Part shown: piece by piece, positions 22,030-32,949 of the stretch
How positions within the stretch are numbered: the first letter of the stretch is position 1
Layout of the letters: every line of letters begins with the position of its first letter
Origin: Isoetes taiwanensis
Taxonomy: Eukaryota; Streptophyta; Lycopodiopsida; Isoetales; Isoetaceae
DNA length: 64,000 bases
Reading direction: 5' to 3'
Assembly (NCBI GenBank): GCA_021234155.1
Contig: JAJEKV010000031.1
Span: forward strand, 10,745,857-10,809,856
The notes under the pieces: generated by a model
Told to the model about the DNA's origin: nothing
The model's database searches: none
What the model saw: only the letters and a program-made list of their open reading frames with translations
Translations under genes and position numbers: made by a program

Positions 22030-24280
22030 TGATCAACCCTTATATTCATCAATGTGCAAATAAGTAAATGGGTATTTATTTAATATTTGGTCACAACATT
22101 GGTAATTGAGAATTATATGAAGCATGCTACTGGCAACCGTAACCATATGGTACCTAGAATTCCAAGCTTCTATCATCCTTGCAAACAACAACAAATAACA
22201 GCACTTACAAAGTTGTACAAAGTTAGAAAATGAGGATTGATTCAGGGATTTAGCTTTTACAACATGGCTGTCATATCTAAAAAATGAACGATCATCAAAT
22301 ATAATATCTTTAGATGGAAGAACACCTTGAGAAGCTCTTAAGATCAAACCATAATTCCCTATTTAAATTCAATCAACCTTTCAACAAATTCTGCACTACC
22401 TTGTATTATCCTGATCTATAAAAATGGTAAACTTGGCATTCTTTTATCATTCCAGTGTTGCACCGGTATGATATGCTTACTCAGCGGTTGCAATGAACAT
22501 TGAATGGTTAGTCCGGATAAAAAGAGTATGATATGAACATGGATGTTCAAATAATAAAATAGTTAACTATACCTTTTCACATTTTCACAACAAAAGGCTC
22601 AATGGATTTCATGTATAAATGAAACGTGGTAGACATTGCAGACATAAAGAGGCAATTAACGGAAAGATACTTTTTATTGGAACGGCCTGTTTCAATGACA
22701 AATGCATGAAGGTAATGCATATCCGAAGGGAGTATTCCGGAGCATGACGGAGTAGTAGCAGGGGTGCAAGGGAAGCACTGGCAGTGTCATGTAGCAGGTA
22801 CTTGAAAATGGAATTGAGGGCATAGAAACTCTGTTTTCTGCCATTCTTCTCCATAGCCACCTCCGTGAGAACCCAAAAGCAGGATAAATGCCTGAGCAAT
22901 CTGTCCAGTTCAGTGGCATCTCTTTTCGCGTGAGCCATACATTTCTGAATATCCTGTGCTGACATTAGTCCAGCTGGAGCCTCTTTGGACATGATCTCAC
23001 TTCAAATATATACGCAAGCCGCTCAAAAAGGAATGAGAATATAGACAATCAAAAGTGTAGGATAGAAGCAGTGGCTTACCATAAGAATTGAAAGTTTGCT
23101 CTGGGTGCAGATCTATAGGTGCAAGATGATAATGTGCTAAAGCAATCTTGTAGATTGCTAGGAAGGTCTGCGAGCATTGGATAAAGGCTGAAACATTTTG
23201 CCAGGCAATGGGACCAAATTTGAAAAGCCATGGACCATTTGATCTGCATAAATATGACAAACCACTTGAGTTGCAGCAGATGGATAGTAAAGACATGCTG
23301 CAAATGCCTAAAGGAGCATAAACTGCACTGCATCTGTATATTTACAATCAAATTATGCTGCATTGAATACTAAAAATTAGCAGATTGTATATGCTGCAGC
23401 AAAAGCCATGAAAATACAAACAACTACTCTGGGATGTACCAACAATGCTAAGATTTGACATATAAAATATTATCCACGCACAACATACCTTTGTATAATT
23501 GAAGCAAAATCAGAAACTGAAAGCTTCACTGCAATGGATAGCATAATACCACCAAGACATAGAGGGAAAAAATTTGAAATTGCCTGCTACAATGTTTCTT
23601 CAGCTTAATTCTACCATGAAAACCACCTGACATAAAGATAGCATGCTTAGAATGCACTAAAATTTGAATAGTTTACGAATGTTGAGAAAGTGAAGAATCC
23701 GTTCTTACCAACACAAAACGACATTGATCCGATGGAAGAAGCATGGAAAAATCAACAATATGAGACATATAAGCTCTAATTCTACTATTACTTTGCTCAA
23801 ATTCATGCTCCTTTTACATTTGCTGCAAATCTTGCTTTGAAAGGGCATAATGGAAGACTCGTTTGCATGTTACCTCTTTGTTTTACTATGGTCCAGCAAT
23901 CTAGATAAGCAAATTTTCTACGTGTTTGCACCATATATCCTTGCGAACGCCTCATTTCGACTTTGATTTGTTGCGAGATTGCTTTGTTTCTTCAATGCGG
24001 AGCTGGAAGCAAGAACACGATGTTAAACTTGCAAGATATCCCGTTGATGCTCTTTTCTTGTTAAATCTAGCAATCTCAATCCAGCTATTACATCATTATT
24101 GCTCCATCAGTAGTCCATGTGAATTGCATGTTCTACAACTTTGTAAGAAACTGGATAGACTCACCTTTTTCTGTGCCGTTTTGTTGCATAGTGTTCATCA
24201 AGACTCATGCCAAAGCAATCTCACAACCAAGAAAGATGTCCCAAATGCTGCCTTCACTGCAATAAACCACTGAAGAAAGT
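22030..24280 (-). pseudogene. Possible degenerate exons of an unidentified gene
   Basis: Several minus-strand stretches have exon-like edges. About 22222-22347 reads ...DIIFDDRSFFRYDSHVVKAK and ends at CTTT/GTAAGTG. About 23086-23244 follows a TTATGCAG acceptor and ends at TTATG/GTAAGCC. About 24170-24270 follows TTATTGCAG and reads KAAFGTSFLVVRLLWH. 22609-22992 is open for 127 codons from ATG. Together they could be exons of a host gene running leftward, but I recognise no domain and could not join frames consistently. Chance splice-site matches remain possible. Confidence 0.25.
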
Positions 24281-24299
24281 TGCCCATGTGCAGGGTTTT

Positions 24300-26380
24300 C
24301 TGATGCTTTGGAATCATTTTCTTCTGTAGGCTCTTGTGCCTGATGGTGCAGCTTCTCACCCATCTCTAAGTCCGATATTATTTTTCCATGCCTTCACATT
24401 CTGGGTTCTAGGATTCTACAGGGTGTTTGCACTGCTATGTGCCCGATTCGCATGGGGAGGGTGCAAGTCATGGAAGCCGCCATAACCGCTCCACAAATCA
24501 CACAGGAACTCTAAGAAAGACCGTATTAAATCTCAAATATCAACACTCTACCTGCATAGCTTTGTCACCTGCCTCTGAACCGTAAACTAATCTCTATGCT
24601 TGGTGATTCATTGCAGCTCTGTCCGTTGAAGCCTGACCTTTGCTATTTGAGGATGTATTGCCCAGGCAAATCTGGTCTGTTGCGATGGGTTTGTGATGGC
24701 ATCTACTTGCAAGACTGGTAAGAGAGAGGAATGACGATTTAGGGCTTATTTAAGTTAAGCATCTGCCCTGGGGAGGAATCCGACGGCCTCTTCCTAAATC
24801 GCTAGAGCCGGAAAGGGCAGGAAAAGAAAATCGAGAAAAGGCCGAAAAAAAAACCGTGGGCTATCCGAACCGTCCAACTTTTAGGTTAGATCTGGGCCTT
24901 TTTTTTAGTTAAATCAAATCATAGCCGTCGAATTTAAGGCAAATCAAATTCTGGCCGTCGGATTTAGGGCTCGATGCACTACACACTTACGTCAAAACAT
25001 TATAATATAAGATAAGCATGCATCACCATTTATGGTCCATGAGACCAATTGTATAGAGCATATATCTCTCACTAGCCTTATCCATTTTGCCCCATAGAAT
25101 GATACTATGGCATTTTAGCTTCGATCACATGATTTTTGAAAGGTGTAAGTGGAGGTCCATGTAGGTTCAATTGGTCATAAGTACCTCATAAATTCTCAAT
25201 TCTTTGTGCTTCAATCTTACCCTTAAATTACGCAAGCTCACATAGTCAACTAATTTTCTCCTACAGAGAATCATACAAGTAAACTATATGCGAAAGTTGA
25301 GATCAAAATTGATTAAAGTGATGTCATTATTGATTTTTACACTTTCAATCATTTGGACCAATGATGGTTCAAGAATCGATCAAGTAGATAGCGATCTATC
25401 TTGATGTTTTATAGAAAAAGTTTTTCATATTTTTCCTTGGTTCGTTTTGCATTTGTTTCTTGATATGAGATACTTCGAGGATTTTATTTTGTAAAGTGAC
25501 ACCTTTAAGGCACAAATCTAGAATAAACATGGAAGACATAATATAATTGATGTTATTTATTTTAATACAATCCTCAAGATAATGACCAACAGATATCTTT
25601 TGTGAACAAAGTGGTTCAGGAGCTACTCATGTCCCAAAACTCAACGTGAGATGGACTAACATAAGTATATTATTGATTTTTAAATGGACTATGGACCAGT
25701 AATGGGCAGGTATAGAAATCGTTTTTGATTTTTATTTACCATGTCTTTTACTCTTTTCACGAGCTTGTTTTTGCATTGGTTTCATATTTTTATAAACTTT
25801 CATAATGTGATTTTTTGGAGGACAACCTAGAGTCATATGTATCAATGTTACTCGTTTGTATAAATTCCCTAAAATTAAAATTAGAAGTAAAAGTCAAAAC
25901 ATCAAATTCAAACTCAACAAACATTTTTCTAGGATGGAGGATCTCGTGAACTACTTATATGCCAAATTTGAGCTCAAAATTTATCTTATATCACAAATCG
26001 CTTCGGGAATCAAGATCGGTTCTCGTAAAGCGTAAGACGTCTCGACCCATCATGTTTGAATGGCTATATCTTCCTTCACAGACTTCAAATTGAGATGCAG
26101 TTTTTTGTGTCTTGCTCTATATCTCGTGTAGAAAAAATCTTTTCGTTACAGTTTTACTTTGTGTGAACATGAAGCTTTTGGTACTTGACCCCCTTGGGTT
26201 TGCTAGTTTATAACTCACAAGAAGGGGAGCTGATATATTTTTGTGTATTTTTTATGTGAACCATAACTGCCATATATGAACTCCTAGAAAGGCTTTGGCC
26301 AGTTTTTGTGCCCTTGATTTTATATGATTTTTTTTGTAAACCTTCAAAATGCCCTTTAATGGTCCATCATGGGACAGGTC
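24300..26380. other. AT-rich stretch without recognisable features
   Basis: About 2 kb with no exon, repeat end or RNA gene that I can support. A short internal echo (GCCGTCGAATTTAAGGC and GCCGTCGGATTTAGGGC near 24920-24970) is the only pattern noted. Confidence 0.5.
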
Positions 26381-26384
26381 TAGT

Positions 26385-26475
26385 GTTAATAGTGTAGCAA
26401 GGGGGACTAATGACATATGTGGTTAGTAATGTGTGATTAAATCACAATAAGTCAGGACAGACATTACATGAATTC
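26385..26475 (+). repeat. Pseudo-LTR-like segment of PLE copy 2
   Basis: The sequence from TAATAGTGTAGCAAGGGGGA to ACATTACATGAATTC is repeated in reverse complement at 12345-12445. There it follows the 3' end of PLE copy 1; here it precedes the first exon of copy 2. PLEs typically carry such pseudo-LTRs because copies insert in tandem and are 5' truncated. It is likely promoter-containing DNA, but no element is identified. Confidence 0.6.
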
Positions 26476-26774
26476 TTATGGTCCTAAGATTAATTGTAGC
26501 CAAAACCTATAGATATGATACTGCATAAGATACGAAAGATAGTGTATCTATATGAAGGGGTGACGGATATAACAATAAGTTACTTAGATAGAGTAATGGT
26601 ATAAGGTATATTCCTTAGAACCATTTAAATCTTTATTGCCAGATGTGTAGACGCCAATAGTAATGGAAAAATATCCAGACCTATTAGTCAAAACCTGCAG
26701 ACTTTAAGAAGGTAACAGTTGATACGTGTTGGAGATAGTGGATATCTATCATTCTTAGAAAACTGTACCCAAAT

Positions 26775-27074
26775 ATGGGCTATGACTCAGATGGGTGCGA
26801 GACGTCAGGGTCGGAAGAAGAAAAACTTAACAATTTGGCCCTTTGGCGCGAATTTGAGGAGTGCATAGTTGAGGAGGAAAGTAAGGTTCATCTGATGGAC
26901 AACCGGGGCGGTAGAGATGGCTATGGCCAGAAAAGGGGCTTCTATAACAGGGAAGATAAGTCCGGCTACCAAAAGGGTACAAAACAATATGGAAAAAGGC
27001 GTCAAGAGGACTATGGATCTCCATTAGGCATCAATGAAGCACAGGACGTGGATGAGGATCCATATACATTTTAG
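26775..27074 (+). CDS. PLE copy 2 first exon: acidic/RGG small protein
   Basis: A 99-residue frame starts MGYDSDGCETSGSEEEKL. It has an acidic N-terminal part, then a Gly/Arg/Lys/Tyr-rich part (MDNRGGRDGYGQKRGFYNRE, then KGTKQYGKRR) and an acidic end before the stop. The copy 3 counterpart (42059-42379) keeps the order MG[YF][ND]SDG / acidic / RGG. Protein-level similarity despite nucleotide divergence argues that both were under coding selection. RGG-type tails commonly bind RNA, so an RNP role for the retroelement is a reasonable inference. It may be a separate ORF1 or the N-terminal exon of the RT protein. A GT follows the stop codon directly, so the true 3' edge is uncertain. Confidence 0.5.
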   Translation: MGYDSDGCETSGSEEEKLNNLALWREFEECIVEEESKVHLMDNRGGRDGYGQKRGFYNREDKSGYQKGTKQYGKRRQEDYGSPLGINEAQDVDEDPYTF

Positions 27075-27365
27075 GTTTTATCAGTATTTCAGTGTCTACG
27101 TTTAAAATAAACATAGACATATTATCGTAACATTGATACGTTTTAGTTCTATCTTACTTAGATTAAGATAGGGTTTATATATGTTTCAGAAAAATATGTT
27201 TGCTGACAAACCGAGTGCAGAATTACTATGCTTTAATATTATACAAATATAATATTACTGTCTGGCCGGAAAAAAAAGATAAGAGCTCTGCTCCAGAGAC
27301 AGGCATAGGATAGATATTTAAATCAGCAGGATAGACATTTGGGCGACAAGACTCTACAGTAACTT

Positions 27366-28145
27366 GTGGACCGGGCTGATTCTGCAATTGTAGCGAAGTC
27401 CGGTTTGAAGGTTGCTTTTCGTATGGCTCCAAAGGCAAAGAAAGTTGGGTCACCAAACAAAGGTGAGCTGATTGAATATGAAGGGGATTCAGCGCATTTG
27501 ATAGCATTGATCCAAGAACTGAAAACAGAAGTCCATGGCTTGAAGGGTGAGGTTTTATCACTCCGAAAAACCCTGGATGATATGCTGCAGCAGAATTCAG
27601 ACCTGAAAACTCAAAAAGATGAATCAAGCAAGCATCCAGCAATTGCTTATACTGCACAGATCAAGGTTTTGGAAGCAAACCTTGCATCCTTAATTGCTGA
27701 AACAACTAAGGAGCAAATGTTGCTTCACCAGGAGCACATTACAGCAGAGCAAGCAGACATAGAATTGCGAGCCAAGAACCTGAAGATATCCGGCCTAGCG
27801 GAAGAAGAAAACGAAAATGTTCAAGAGGTAATTGGACGTTTTTTCTCTGATATTATGCATATACATGAGCCTCAATTTGTATTAGGGAAGAGATTGGGAA
27901 AGCCCGGTTTCCATACTCGTCCACTTCTTGTCAGGTTTCGGTCAAAAGAAGTCAGAGATAGGATTCTTCATAATAGAATTGCATTAAAAGGAGAAAAGAT
28001 TTGGCTAGATCTAGATCTAACACCAACACAATTAGAGGTTCGGAAAAAGGAGTGGGCAAAGGTAAAAGAAGCAAGGGATTCTGGTTTTGTAGCATGTTTG
28101 GATCAGAGTGGCAAGGCAGTTGTCACTAAAAGAAAACGGAATTAG
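27366..28145 (+). CDS. LINE-1 ORF1 protein (coiled-coil, L1 ORF1p-like)
   Basis: A 259-residue frame. Translation probably starts at the inner Met near 27424 (MAPKAKK). Residues ~55-125 form a predicted coiled coil (LIQELKTEVHGLKGEVLSLR). Residues ~135-200 read NLKISGLAEEENENVQEVIG and then RPLLVRFRSKEVRDRIL, which is the RRM-like fold of L1 ORF1 proteins. Residues ~205-259 are the basic C-terminal domain (TPTQLEVRKKEWAKVKEARD...KRKRN). The expected role is a trimeric RNA-binding chaperone that packages the LINE RNA with ORF2p. The frame is intact, so this LINE was recently active. ORF2 follows 12 nt later. Confidence 0.8.
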   Translation: MDRADSAIVAKSGLKVAFRMAPKAKKVGSPNKGELIEYEGDSAHLIALIQELKTEVHGLKGEVLSLRKTLDDMLQQNSDLKTQKDESSKHPAIAYTAQIKVLEANLASLIAETTKEQMLLHQEHITAEQADIELRAKNLKISGLAEEENENVQEVIGRFFSDIMHIHEPQFVLGKRLGKPGFHTRPLLVRFRSKEVRDRILHNRIALKGEKIWLDLDLTPTQLEVRKKEWAKVKEARDSGFVACLDQSGKAVVTKRKRN

Positions 28146-28157
28146 GGAATTGGGGCC

Positions 28158-29255
28158 TTGAGCATAAGCATGTGGAATGCCCATGGATTGAATCAAGTAA
28201 AGATGGACGCAACCATTGAGGCATGGAAGCAACAAGACATTCTGATGTTTGTTGAGACATGGGAGCATCAGTCTCGCCCTTTGCCAGACATACCTGGATA
28301 TATAATGATTGGTCATTCATGGAATGAGAAAAAGGAAGGACCAGGGCGTGGATATGGAGGTATAGCGATTTATAGTAGAAGACAAATTGAGCATGTTCTT
28401 CAGATCATAAAAGAAGATAAAAATAAGCAATATTTGTGGCTGAAAATTAAGACCACAAGCGTGGATCTTTTTGTTGCAGCATGCTATTTTGCACCACTCA
28501 ATGCAAATCTGTACAAAAACAAAAATTTTAACACAGAGGATCCTCTTGGAAATTTATGTGCAGATGCCTTGGAATTTACTGAGCATGGAAAAGTATATAT
28601 TATTGGTGATTTCAATGCTCGTACGAGCTGCAAGCAGTCCCGAACATTTGCAGACCCCTTAGATATACGTTTGGATGAGCAAGATGAATTATTTTTGAGA
28701 TGTTCTGAAGACAAGCTCTTAAACACAATGGGAGATTTTTTGCTTGAAATGGGTACAATATGTGGATTGAAGATAGCAAATGGTATTGATAAGTTTCCAG
28801 ATTCTGGAAACTTTTCTTGTTTCAGCCATACAGGATCAAGCATGGTAGATTACTTTTTGGCAAGTGATCTAGAAATGGTGCAAGCATATTGTATAGGAAA
28901 GAAATTGCCAGAATCATATCATTCTCCTATGTATGTAGTATTCAAATCCACTCATCTCAATAAGGAGCATTCTTCTTTTCATCCAAGATTGAGGATCAAT
29001 TATAAGCAATGCGTGCCTTACAAAAAGCTTGCTGAGGATCTAATTGCTTCTGCTAAATGGACAGGAAATTTGGAAGTTGATGTAGAAAAATTTGCCAATT
29101 TGATCTTCCATGCTGCAAAAGAAACCTTTGGTCTCACCAAAAAGCAGTGCAATGACGACCTTGCAATTCATGGTGGGATGCAAAGTGTAGAGAAGCAAGA
29201 GCCAGGCTGCCAAAAAAATGTATCAGAAAACCAAATTGGTACAAAAGACTTCTGA
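28158..29255 (+). CDS. LINE-1 ORF2 N-terminus: AP endonuclease
   Basis: A 365-residue frame with the apurinic-type endonuclease of non-LTR retrotransposons, which nicks target DNA for target-primed reverse transcription. Motifs in order: WNAHGLN (residues 6-12), VETWEH (~34), RGYGGIAIY (~63), ACYFAPLN (~108), GDFNAR (~149, catalytic Asp and Asn), SSMVDYFLAS (~230) and YHSPM (~257) in place of the usual SDHxP. The Asp-to-Tyr change at that last motif affects a catalytic position, unless the sequence is in error. The frame breaks at 29255. RT sequence continues in another frame from 29384. Confidence 0.8.
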   Translation: MSISMWNAHGLNQVKMDATIEAWKQQDILMFVETWEHQSRPLPDIPGYIMIGHSWNEKKEGPGRGYGGIAIYSRRQIEHVLQIIKEDKNKQYLWLKIKTTSVDLFVAACYFAPLNANLYKNKNFNTEDPLGNLCADALEFTEHGKVYIIGDFNARTSCKQSRTFADPLDIRLDEQDELFLRCSEDKLLNTMGDFLLEMGTICGLKIANGIDKFPDSGNFSCFSHTGSSMVDYFLASDLEMVQAYCIGKKLPESYHSPMYVVFKSTHLNKEHSSFHPRLRINYKQCVPYKKLAEDLIASAKWTGNLEVDVEKFANLIFHAAKETFGLTKKQCNDDLAIHGGMQSVEKQEPGCQKNVSENQIGTKDF

Positions 29256-29383
29256 AACGCAAAAAGCAAGCATATATTTTGGCAAGACAATCTGATTTGA
29301 AAGAGAAAATAAAGGAAGATCCAAAAAGATTCTGGAATTCACTGAGCAAAAAGTAATGTCAGCCAGACTTAGAAGTAAGCGCT

Positions 29384-29708
29384 TTGCTAAAATTGGCGCA
29401 GGATATTTATGATGTCGGTGATTCAGAAGGTATGTCAATCTTGGCCACTGATGTAGATATGTTTAATGTAGCAGAGGTAAAGGACACGCTATCAAAGATG
29501 GGAAATAATAAGGCACATGATATGAGTGGACTATGCATAGAGCTTTTTAAATGGGGAGGGGACAAAATGCTTTCTATTCTTACAGATTTATTAAATAGGA
29601 GTATCAAACAAGGCTTGCCATACAGTTGGAAGTTAAATAGAGTCCATCCAATCCATAAATCAGGAGACAAAAAAGCAGTGCAGAACTACATGACTATCTT
29701 GAATATGT
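29384..29708 (+). pseudogene. LINE-1 ORF2, start of reverse transcriptase
   Basis: Open stretch reading NNKAHDMSGLCIELFKWGGD and then SWKLNRVHPIHKSGDKK and QNYMTI. These are RT blocks 0-1 of LINEs (NKAxGxDGI..., WKxxxVxPIxKxGDxxxxxNYRxI). A frameshift separates it from the endonuclease frame. The sequence is cut at about 29708 by composite element 2. The next RT block appears at 35371. Confidence 0.75.
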
Positions 29709-32700
29709 ATATGTAGCATTATAACAGGGGGTTTTTTTTGTGATTTTATACGCTTTTTGACATGGTTTTCATATGATTTCATGGGCGTATTGCACGAGGC
29801 ATACTAATCAGTACATCTAGAGTGCACCAAGTTTTTGCATGCAATTTGTGCAATTTTTGTTTCATCCTCCTCAATGGTTAAGATCAGAGGGCTTACAAAG
29901 AAAGCCCTCTTTTAATTCAAAAAATCCAAGGGCTTATAATAAAAACCCTTTTCTCATGAGATTCGAGACAGCCGGAATTAGGGCACGATTAGGGTTTGTG
30001 GAATCGATGATGGCAGCTACTTACTTGGAGTCAGCTGCGCAGAGAACTCTCTTGATTCTCAGGTCCGGCATGCATGCGCAGGACCTTTAGTCCTCTTCCG
30101 CGCATAGGAGAATGGGTTGTATATTTTCCTAAGGCCATATCGAAAGCGTGTGCAACATTCTCTATTTACCCTGGGATTTCTAGAGCTGCAGGGGGCCCGA
30201 AAAGACGTTAATACTAGTTTTGTTTGATTATTTGTAGGTATCGGCTTGCACCAACCAACGTGCAGAATCTCAGGTGCCACATTACAATCTACCCTCGCAG
30301 ATTGTTTGCCGGGTTTTGAATCTGGGTTTGGGTGTAAATTGTTTCTGTATGGCAGATCCACAATCTTTCTTCCCATGCATACATATTCTTTTTCTTTGAT
30401 TCTTTCTCGCAAGAAAGAACAGAAATATGCTCAAATGACCCTGGTACAACAGAACCCAGATCAAAGAACCGGGGTTTTGTTTGATTGACGATGTATACGT
30501 AACCGGGATATCATGAATCAATCCCCCTCTGAAGTATATGCAGCATTTGCAGTGGAAGGTAACACGATGGTTTTAAGTTCTTATTGGCACACGACAAATC
30601 TATCGGCACAGCTCTGTTGGCAAGTATCTGGCTAGCCAGCCCGCAGGGCCCCTTTTTTTAATTCTATGATTTCTGTGGTGAGTTTCAAGCCTTTCATTAG
30701 ATGGGTTCACTGCAAAGTCTAGACATAGCTATATTGCCCTGGCTTTTGGATTCTGTCTCCCTGCTAGAACACTTAGATCCGCTTGCAGCAGAAGACCCAA
30801 CAACTGCACCCAAAATTGCTCTCACTTTCTTGCTATCCCTCATTTGCTGATAATCCCAGGCCTAAACTCTCCAAGCAGACCACAGGAACGCCCATTTTCT
30901 TCCGACCCAGCATTCGATTCCTCATCATCCTCCCTGCTGCTTGCAAACTAAGTTTAGCTTTCTGAGGGATAATTGAGTTTCTGGTGGATTGCAGATGGCA
31001 GAAGATGCTCGTCCTAGCAAGAATAAGAGCCGGAGAGGAGGATTAGAGGGCACAGGAGTGCCACTGCCCATTAACTTAAATGGAAATCTTGTTAGTGCTC
31101 ACAATGACTCTGAGCTTAGCAGCCTTATCCAGCAACCGGTAAGTGCACAACAGCCTTTTCTAGTAAAAAATTACTGAAAAATGAGAAAGCTCAACTTCTT
31201 AAAGTCTTTTGGATACATCTGGTATACAACAAATTAATACCCTCGGGATGGAAGGGAATAGCCGACCCCAAGCTTAATGCAACATACATATGTCTACGAA
31301 TATACAATTTGATGACTTCTAGCATCTTTAGTATGCTCAAAGGCATCATTTGTTCCCATATATATAGAACTAGAAGCTTTTGAATTTCGTTTCCATGAGT
31401 AGGTGGAATTTGCACCTTCGGCTTATGCATTATTTTATTGCTTAATGATGATATATCCGCCTCTAATGTGAGTAAAGGTGATGTGAAATTGAAAATATTG
31501 CTCCTTAAAGTTGGGTAAAGGAAGGCATTGTTTGTTATAATTACGTGTTGTTGGAATAATTTCTCGACAAAGATGAAACTTGTGCAGTGTAGTGAGCTAT
31601 GGAGCATGTTGGTATGACCTTTCTTTTCAATTTTGTGATTAGAGGTTTTGCTTTTGATGTTGGCTTATGCATGCTTGAACGAATAGGTGTTATATATCGC
31701 AAACAATCGCTTCCGACATTTTGCAATCTTAGCAATGACCATCCATCAACTTCATTCATTAATGCCGACATCGATGAATGTCCGGAAGAAACAAAGGACA
31801 TACGCTACACTCCAACATTCAGCTTCTACGTAATGGTGAAAAAGTGTATGAATTCTATGGCTGGGAGATCAACGACGAGGGATCGTGGTCTCGGTTGCAT
31901 TCTTGATATGGCTTGGACAAACATTTGATGGAGCATAGAGTTGGAGCATAGAGTTCGGGGATAGCTAAGTCCAAACTTTTACAAAACTTGTGCAATGGTT
32001 ACAAAGAAGACCCGAAAATGGAACTGGTACAAGAAAGATTGTTAATTCCTAGTATATGCTTTCGGGTCTCTTTTGTTGTTTCCGATCCGTTGACATTTTG
32101 TATTAATCTATTTGTCTATTGTTCAAAAGTGGATGTACAATGGGAAGTGGTGCATCTTATGTTTTTCAAAACATGTGAGAATGCCTTGTAGTTGCATTAA
32201 CAAGCAACTTTGCACAATATTACATGCAAAAGTGTTTCTAAAATTGTTACATGCATTTATGGATTTCTTAGTGCCCTTTCGTCCATCATTAGAGTATTAG
32301 GTAATGTCTATATGTACAAGGCCCCTAAGGGGCCAAAATTTTTTTAGTTAACACAAACCATTAACACACAACTACCATTAATATTATTAACACAAACCAT
32401 TGCATTTGACACATTTAAATTAAAATCCCCTTTTGAACCCCTTTGGTTTGGGTGCATATTCACACGGGGTTACGAGGGCGGCGAGAGCCCCAAAAATTTA
32501 CAATACATGTACAAAATTAACACCATTAAGTACATATTCTCAAACCTTATAGTATTTTGCAAACCTTAATATACAGTATACAAAAACTTGTATATGCATA
32601 CCCCACAAACGAGGATCGCTATGTACGGTCCAGATCTTGGAATAAAGGGCAAATATGCCCATCCGACGACTCGTTGCCAAGTAACCCCCGTGTGAATATG

Positions 32701-32790
32701 CACCCAAACCAAAGGGGGTTCAAAAGGGGGATTTTAATTTAAATGTGTCAAATGCAATGGTTTGTGTTAATAATATTAATGGTAGTTGTA
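29709..32790 (+). mobile_element. Composite T-M element 2
   Basis: The T end at 29709-29840 starts ATATGTAGCATTATAACAGG, is followed by ACATCTAGAGTGCACC and has a subterminal AAGCCCTC repeat. The M end at about 32318-32790 has the hairpin GGCCCCTAAGGGGCC, a T run and the full palindrome (arms 32385-32468 and 32683-32775). It lies in LINE-1 RT. Inside are a possible first exon near 30009 (ATGATGGCAGCTACTTACTT, preceded by GATTAGGGTTTGTGG resembling a plant 5' UTR) and an exon with a clear donor at 30994-31139. A ~100-bp block next to the M end (32210-32310) is shared with element 5. No transposase ORF. Confidence 0.7.
30994..31139 (+). pseudogene. Captured exon in element 2
   Basis: Reads MAEDARPSKNKSRRGGLEGT and then LPINLNGNLVSAHNDSELSS, ending ...LIQQP at a strong donor (CAACCG/GTAAGTGC). 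Upstream is a pyrimidine-rich stretch and TTGCAG, so it may be an internal exon or the first coding exon. The basic, Ser-rich start resembles nuclear proteins, but I do not recognise the gene. No downstream exon of the same gene is evident before the M module, so this is a gene fragment, inferred to have been captured. Confidence 0.45.
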
Positions 32791-32941
32791 TATGCTCAGT
32801 CTCTTTTGTTGTTTCTGATCCGTTGACATTTTGTATTAATCTATTTGTCTATTGTTCAAAAGTGGATGTACAATGGGAAGTGGTGCATCTTATGTTTTTC
32901 AAAACATGTGAGAATGCCTTGTAGTTGCATTAACAAGCAAC
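32060..32941. repeat. 148-bp direct duplication flanking the M module of element 2
   Basis: 32062-32207 (CTCTTTTGTTGTTTCCGATC...GCATTAACAAGCAAC) is repeated almost exactly at 32795-32941. The M palindrome of element 2 lies between the copies, and element 3 starts right after the second. The simplest reading is a 733-bp-period tandem duplication truncated when element 3 inserted. Confidence 0.85.
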
Positions 32942-32949
32942 ATGTGTGT

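Larger units (their letters stand above)
27240..29708 (+). mobile_element. LINE-1, 5' part (ORF1, endonuclease, start of RT)
   Basis: First part of a non-LTR retrotransposon interrupted by elements 2 and 3 and resuming at 35371-37015. It sits in intron 1 of PLE copy 2. ORF1 and ORF2 are open and 12 nt apart in different frames. The RT start is one frameshift away. The total length without the inserts is about 4.1 kb. The presence of a coiled-coil/RRM-like ORF1 and an AP-type endonuclease points to an L1-like clade, but clade assignment needs a phylogeny. Confidence 0.8.

Noticed and set aside
22609-22992. 127-codon ORF as an intact gene
   Set aside because: Alternative frames in the same place are equally open, there is no domain, and neighbouring exon-like pieces could not be joined. 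Kept only as part of a low-confidence degenerate-gene entry.
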